64,000 bases of DNA, from NCBI GenBank assembly GCA_963768185.1, contig CAVYGS010000005.1:310001-374000 (forward strand), in the 5' to 3' direction. The notes under the pieces were generated by a model that saw nothing but the letters and a program-made list of their open reading frames with translations, was not told where the DNA came from and made no database searches. Shown one piece after another: positions 60,146 through 64,000 of the stretch. Numbering within the stretch: position 1 is the first letter of the stretch; each line of letters begins with the position of its first letter. A program made the translations under genes and the position numbers. The DNA is from Palsa-461 sp963768185 (GTDB lineage Bacteria > Actinomycetota > Acidimicrobiia > Acidimicrobiales > RAAP-2).

Positions 60146-62436
60146 TTGACGGAGCCAGGTGCCCGCGACGTACGGGCACAGCCCGACCTCGGCGCGGGTG
60201 ATGCGTTGAGCGATTCGCCGCTGGATCCATCAGAGCCCACGGCCGACACAGGATCCGAGCCGATCGCGGGTCTCGTTCAGGCGCTCGCCGCCAAGGGGGC
60301 TGAACGGCAGAAAGTCGACAACAGCGACGGCATCCTCCTCCCCACCGAACTCTTACCCGGTACCGGGGAAACCATGACCTCCCTGCGCGAGGGACTCAAG
60401 AAGACCGGCTCGGTCACGCTCATCATCCTGCTCCTCATCGGGGCACTCGAGAGCCTTCAGGCCTCGGGTTTGGCTGTGCTCGCCCCCAACATCCAAAGGT
60501 CGTTGCACGTCAGCAGCGGCGTGATTGTCTTTGTGACCGGGATATCGGGGGGCTTCCTGGTGCTCGGCATCCTCCCGTTGGGATGGCTGGCCGACCGGCG
60601 TCGACGAGGTCCCGTCATCGGCTTCGCCACTCTCATCGCTGGTGTGATGGTGTTCGCGACTGGACTGGCCTCGAACATCTTCTTGTTCTTCTTGACCCGA
60701 TTCGGACTCGGCATCTCCCAGGCGAGCACGCAGACCGTCCACCCATCACTTTTGGCCGACACCTACCCGATCAGCATGCGGGGCCGCGTCTACGCGACTC
60801 TCGGCCTGGGAACGGGCATCGCGGGGGCGGTGAGTCCCGTGTTGGTTGGTGGCATCGCGGAGGCGGCGGGTGGGCCGAATGGGTGGCGTTGGTCGTTTTA
60901 CATCCTCGCCATCCCGGTTGTCCTTGTGGCAGTCCTCGCGTTTCGACTCTCGGAACCCACCCGGGGCCAGCACGAAAAGTTGGACGTGTTGGGGGAAGCC
61001 ATCGACGATCCGTTGCCCATCCCCCCTCTCTCGAGGCAGCTTTCGAGCGCATCACCCGAATCCGCACCATCAAGACGTGCCTCATCGCGTTCTCGGCATT
61101 GGGCTTCACCTTGTTCACCGCCCCGGTCCTGAGCAATCTGTTTCTTTCGGAGCACTTTCATCTCACTGCGGTCAAACGTGGGCTCGTTGGCACCGTCGGT
61201 TCCTTTGGCGTTCTGGCCGTTCTTCCGCTGGTAGGTCGCTTTTATGACCGTCAGTACCACAAGGATCCCAGCCGAGCCTTGGCGCTGGTTGGCAAACTCA
61301 TTCTTCCGACCGTCGTCTTGGTCCCGCTGCAGTTCTTCATGCCCAACGCCGCGCTGTTCGCAGTGGTGGGCATTCCGGGTGCAGTGTTATCGGCAGCGGC
61401 CTTCTCGATGGTCGCACCGGTACTCCAAGCCGTGGCCCCCTACCGGCTGCGGGGACTGGTCGGTGCGACAGGAGCCATCTACTTGTTCTTCACCGGGGCG
61501 ACCGGTGGATCGGTGCTCGCCGCCCTCTTCGACCAATCCTTCGGTCCGCGCACCGCTCTGCTGATGATCACGATTCCTGCCACCCTGGTCGGGAGCTTGT
61601 TGATCATGAGGGGTGCGCACTCCATTCGAGACGACCTGTCACTGTCGGTGGTCGAGCTCCACGAAGAGCTCGAAGAGCACAAGCGGCGACAGCTGGATCC
61701 GGAGCGGGTACCGGCTCTGCAACTCAGCTCAATCGATTTCAGCTACGGCCACGTTCAAGTCCTTTTCGGTGTGAGCTTCGAGGTGAAGCGAGGGGAGGTG
61801 CTGGCCCTCCTCGGAACCAATGGTTCTGGGAAGTCAACCGCTTTGTCTATCGCTGCGGGTTTCGAGACCCCGGCGCGGGGTGTGGTTCGACTCAACGGTC
61901 AAACCATCACCTACACGACAGCCGAACAGCGATCACGACTCGGTATCCATATCCTCCCGGGCGGCAAGGGCGTCTTCTCCGAGATGACCGTGGCAGAGAA
62001 CCTCGAGATGGGGGGATTTGCCTACCGCTCGGATCGAGCAGACTTGCACAACCGCATCGACCGAGTCTTCGGGCTCTTCCCGACCCTGGCCGGGCGCAAG
62101 ACATTGCGTGCGGACGCCCTTTCGGGTGGGCAGCAGCAGATGCTCGCACTCGCCATCGCGCTGCTGCACGACCCCCAGGTGCTCATGATCGACGAGCTAT
62201 CACTCGGACTGGCACCGATCGTCGTCCACGAGCTCATACAGGTTGTGGAGCGACTAAAGGCCGACGGAGTGACCCTCATCATCGTCGAACAGTCCTTGAA
62301 TGTGGCGGCCGCGATAGCGGATCGGGCGGTATTTCTCGAAAAGGGCCACGTACGCTTTGAAGGCCTTATCCAAGACCTCGTCGAGCGTCAGGACCTCGTT
62401 CGGGCCGTCTTTTTGGGAGGCGAGGTACCCGAGTGA
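60146..62436 (+). CDS. MFS transporter fused to LivF-type ABC ATPase, one frameshift
   Basis: 763 residues when repaired. Residues 1-80 are a soluble lead. Residues 85-500 form an MFS unit: first half with LGWLADRRRRGPVIG (motif A), second half with LIAFSALGFTLFTAPVLSNL and GAIYLFFTGATGG. Residues 525-763 are an ABC ATPase: LGTNGSGKST (Walker A), LSGGQQQM (signature), VLMIDELSLGLAP (Walker B), IIVEQSLNVA (LivF-type H-loop replaced by Gln). The frame breaks at six C (61021-61026); seven give LPIPPSLEAAFERI. It belongs to the Liv operon: 12 bases after livK, and its stop overlaps the next start. A coupled secondary/primary arrangement is very unusual. Confidence 0.85.
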
Positions 62437-64000
62437 TGCTCCTCAGCGTCTCCTGGGTCAACAGCCAGGTTGTCTTCGACGGCATCGTTCAGGGCCTGGC
62501 GATCGGCGTGATCGCCATGGGGGTCGTCCTCATCTACCGAGCGACCAGGATCATCAATTTCGCCGTCGGCAGCATGGGGGTGGTCGGGGCCGTCTTGCTC
62601 GAACTGCTGACCGTCGAATACCACGTTCCGTTTTGGGTGTCGCTTGTCCTCGTGATCGTCGTCGGGCTGCTGTTCGGTGCGGCGGTGGATGCCACGATCC
62701 TTCGCCGTCTCCGAAAAGCACCGAAGGTCGTCGTGCTGGTGGCAACCATTGGTATTGCCCAGCTGGCGCAGGTGATCGCGATCGAGATCCCGCCACCATC
62801 TCAGACGGGTGTTCGCTACCCGACTCCCTGGAGTGGCACGTGGACGGTGGCCGGCGTGAGCGTTCGTGGGTCGGACCTGATGATCTTGATTCTGATCCCC
62901 ATTACGGTGCTGTCCCTCAGTTGGTTCCTCGATCGAACGACGGTCGGCAAGACCGTCAAGGCCTGTGCGACCAATCCGCGATTGGCTCGCGCGTCGAGCA
63001 TCAGCCCGAAATGGGTGTCGACGATGGTCTGGGCGCTTGCCGCAGGCATCTCAACCCTCTCGATAGTTCTGCTCGCTGGCCAATCGGGATCAACGAGCGC
63101 GATCACGAACCTTGGCCCTGAAACGCTGGCTGAGGCCCTTGTCGCCGCCGTCATCGCCGGTATGGGATCACTCCCTCTTGCTGTCATTGCCGGCATCTTG
63201 ATTGGCGTCGGTCAGAATCTGGTGACCTTCAACTTCCTCGGGGACCCGGGGGTTGGCGACCTCCTCCTGTTTCTTGCAGTACTGATTGCATTGTGGTTCT
63301 ACGGTCGCGAGAGAGGCGGCGATGCCCAGGCATTCGCCTTCACTCCCAGGGCTCGACCGCTCCCTGAACGTCTGCGATCGGTGTGGTGGGCCCGGCACAT
63401 CGACAAGAGCGGCATCGCGATTCTCGGTGTGGTGGCGATCATTCTTCCCGTCGTCGTGACGCAACCATCAAGCCAGCAGCTCTACACGGCCGTGATGGCG
63501 TATGCGATTTGCGCCCTCTCGCTGACCGTCGTCACGGGATGGCTTGGACAGCTGTCACTGGGCCAGATGGCGTTCGCAGGGCTCGCTGCACTTTTTGCCG
63601 CCCGGCTGGTCTACGAAGGAGTGCCCTTCTGGGTAACAGTCCCGATTGCGACGGTGGCTGGGGCTCTCATAGCCGCCATTGTCGGTCTCGGAGCGCTCCG
63701 TGTGCGGGGTCTCTACCTGGCAGTGGTCACGTTCGCCTTTGCGCTGGCCGCTCAACAGTACTTCTACTTTCTGCCTTTCTTCAACAGTCAGTCAACCGAC
63801 GGCGCAACCGTGCCCTTCAGCCCCGGTCGCCTGTTCTTCTTGTCCTTCCCGCTCCAACGCACCTACTACTACGTGGTGCTGGTGATCCTCGCCGTGGTCC
63901 TCATCGTCGTGGGCCGATTCAGGGATAGTGGGGTCGGCCGGACGATCAAGGCGGTGCGCGACAACGAAAGCGCGGCAGCCGCTTACAGGGTCGTGCCGAC
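62436..64000 (+). CDS. LivH-LivM fused permease (3' truncated by window end)
   Basis: 521 codons visible. The ATG shares its A with the upstream TGA (TGATG), so translation is coupled. The first half is LivH: FDGIVQGLAIGVIAMGVVLIY, RIINFAVGSMGVVGAVL, and EALVAAVIAGMGSLPLAVIAG. After a soluble link (residues 290-325) the LivM half begins, with LSLTVVTGWLGQLSLGQMAFAGLAALFAA, VRGLYLAVVTFAF, and VGRTIKAVRDNESAAAAYR. In many actinobacteria such permeases continue into a LivG ATPase domain, which would lie beyond this window. Confidence 0.9.
   Translation, partial: MLLSVSWVNSQVVFDGIVQGLAIGVIAMGVVLIYRATRIINFAVGSMGVVGAVLLELLTVEYHVPFWVSLVLVIVVGLLFGAAVDATILRRLRKAPKVVVLVATIGIAQLAQVIAIEIPPPSQTGVRYPTPWSGTWTVAGVSVRGSDLMILILIPITVLSLSWFLDRTTVGKTVKACATNPRLARASSISPKWVSTMVWALAAGISTLSIVLLAGQSGSTSAITNLGPETLAEALVAAVIAGMGSLPLAVIAGILIGVGQNLVTFNFLGDPGVGDLLLFLAVLIALWFYGRERGGDAQAFAFTPRARPLPERLRSVWWARHIDKSGIAILGVVAIILPVVVTQPSSQQLYTAVMAYAICALSLTVVTGWLGQLSLGQMAFAGLAALFAARLVYEGVPFWVTVPIATVAGALIAAIVGLGALRVRGLYLAVVTFAFALAAQQYFYFLPFFNSQSTDGATVPFSPGRLFFLSFPLQRTYYYVVLVILAVVLIVVGRFRDSGVGRTIKAVRDNESAAAAYRVVP

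Noticed and set aside
60583..62436. A second gene starting inside the MFS frame
   Set aside because: Its first 140 codons are shadow of the MFS first half. The real protein switches frame at 61021-61026.

Overview
GC-rich, densely coded 64 kb from an actinobacterium. Several things point to Actinomycetota, and gene content suggests class Acidimicrobiia: a B12-dependent ribonucleotide reductase, two F420-type luciferase-fold oxidoreductases, a PimB-like mannosyltransferase, a furA-katG pair, a DUF5925-AAA protein, a wall protein with a sortase-E type LAxTG signal, many GTG starts and probable leaderless starts. The class-level call is inference. I see no rRNA, tRNA, CRISPR array, transposase or phage gene.

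Layout. 0-1.6 kb: the end of an HtrA protease and a Xre-RES toxin-antitoxin pair. 1.7-7.1 kb: nrdJ on the minus strand, interrupted by two inteins and preceded by a recognisable promoter with NrdR-like palindromes. 7.1-14.5 kb: methyltransferase, secreted protein, glycerol kinase, acyltransferase, FtsX-type permease and aminotransferase. 14.7-20.2 kb: a nine-gene minus-strand run (PH-SHOCT membrane protein, zinc ribbon, thioredoxin-like, YjbQ, CxxC protein, GT4 mannosyltransferase, SRPBCC, ROK kinase, LLM oxidoreductase), tightly packed with overlapping stops and starts. 20.3-24.4 kb: a large wall-anchored adhesin followed by an FkbM methyltransferase. 24.4-28.9 kb: a SigK-like ECF sigma factor and anti-sigma factor, a glyoxalase-like protein, TatA, two small proteins (one a Tat substrate) and a divergent DUF4331 protein. 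Two near-identical promoter-like elements tie this region together. 29-42 kb: mostly single catabolic enzymes in alternating orientation (amidohydrolase, three SDRs, ALDH, MDR, hydrolases, cupin, NTF2-like), plus AlkB, a cold-shock protein and YceH. 42-46 kb: DUF5925-AAA and a GGDEF-EAL protein, both frameshifted. 46-50 kb: katG-furA, a lipoprotein and a HEAT protein. 50-58 kb: more catabolic genes, including tandem amidohydrolases. 58.9-64 kb: a LivK / MFS-LivF fusion / LivH-LivM fusion uptake operon cut by the window end.

Nine otherwise well-conserved genes carry about fifteen apparent frameshifts. Most are one base too many or too few in short G/C runs, and every affected gene becomes a full-length ORF when they are corrected. 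I read this mainly as uncorrected sequencing or assembly error, so those genes are annotated over their whole length with the breaks noted.

Most interesting items: the two inteins placed exactly before catalytic cysteines of NrdJ; the sigma factor/TatA/Tat-substrate/DUF4331 module with its shared promoter motif; the MFS-ABC ATPase fusion inside a branched-chain-type uptake operon; and the possible thioester adhesin.
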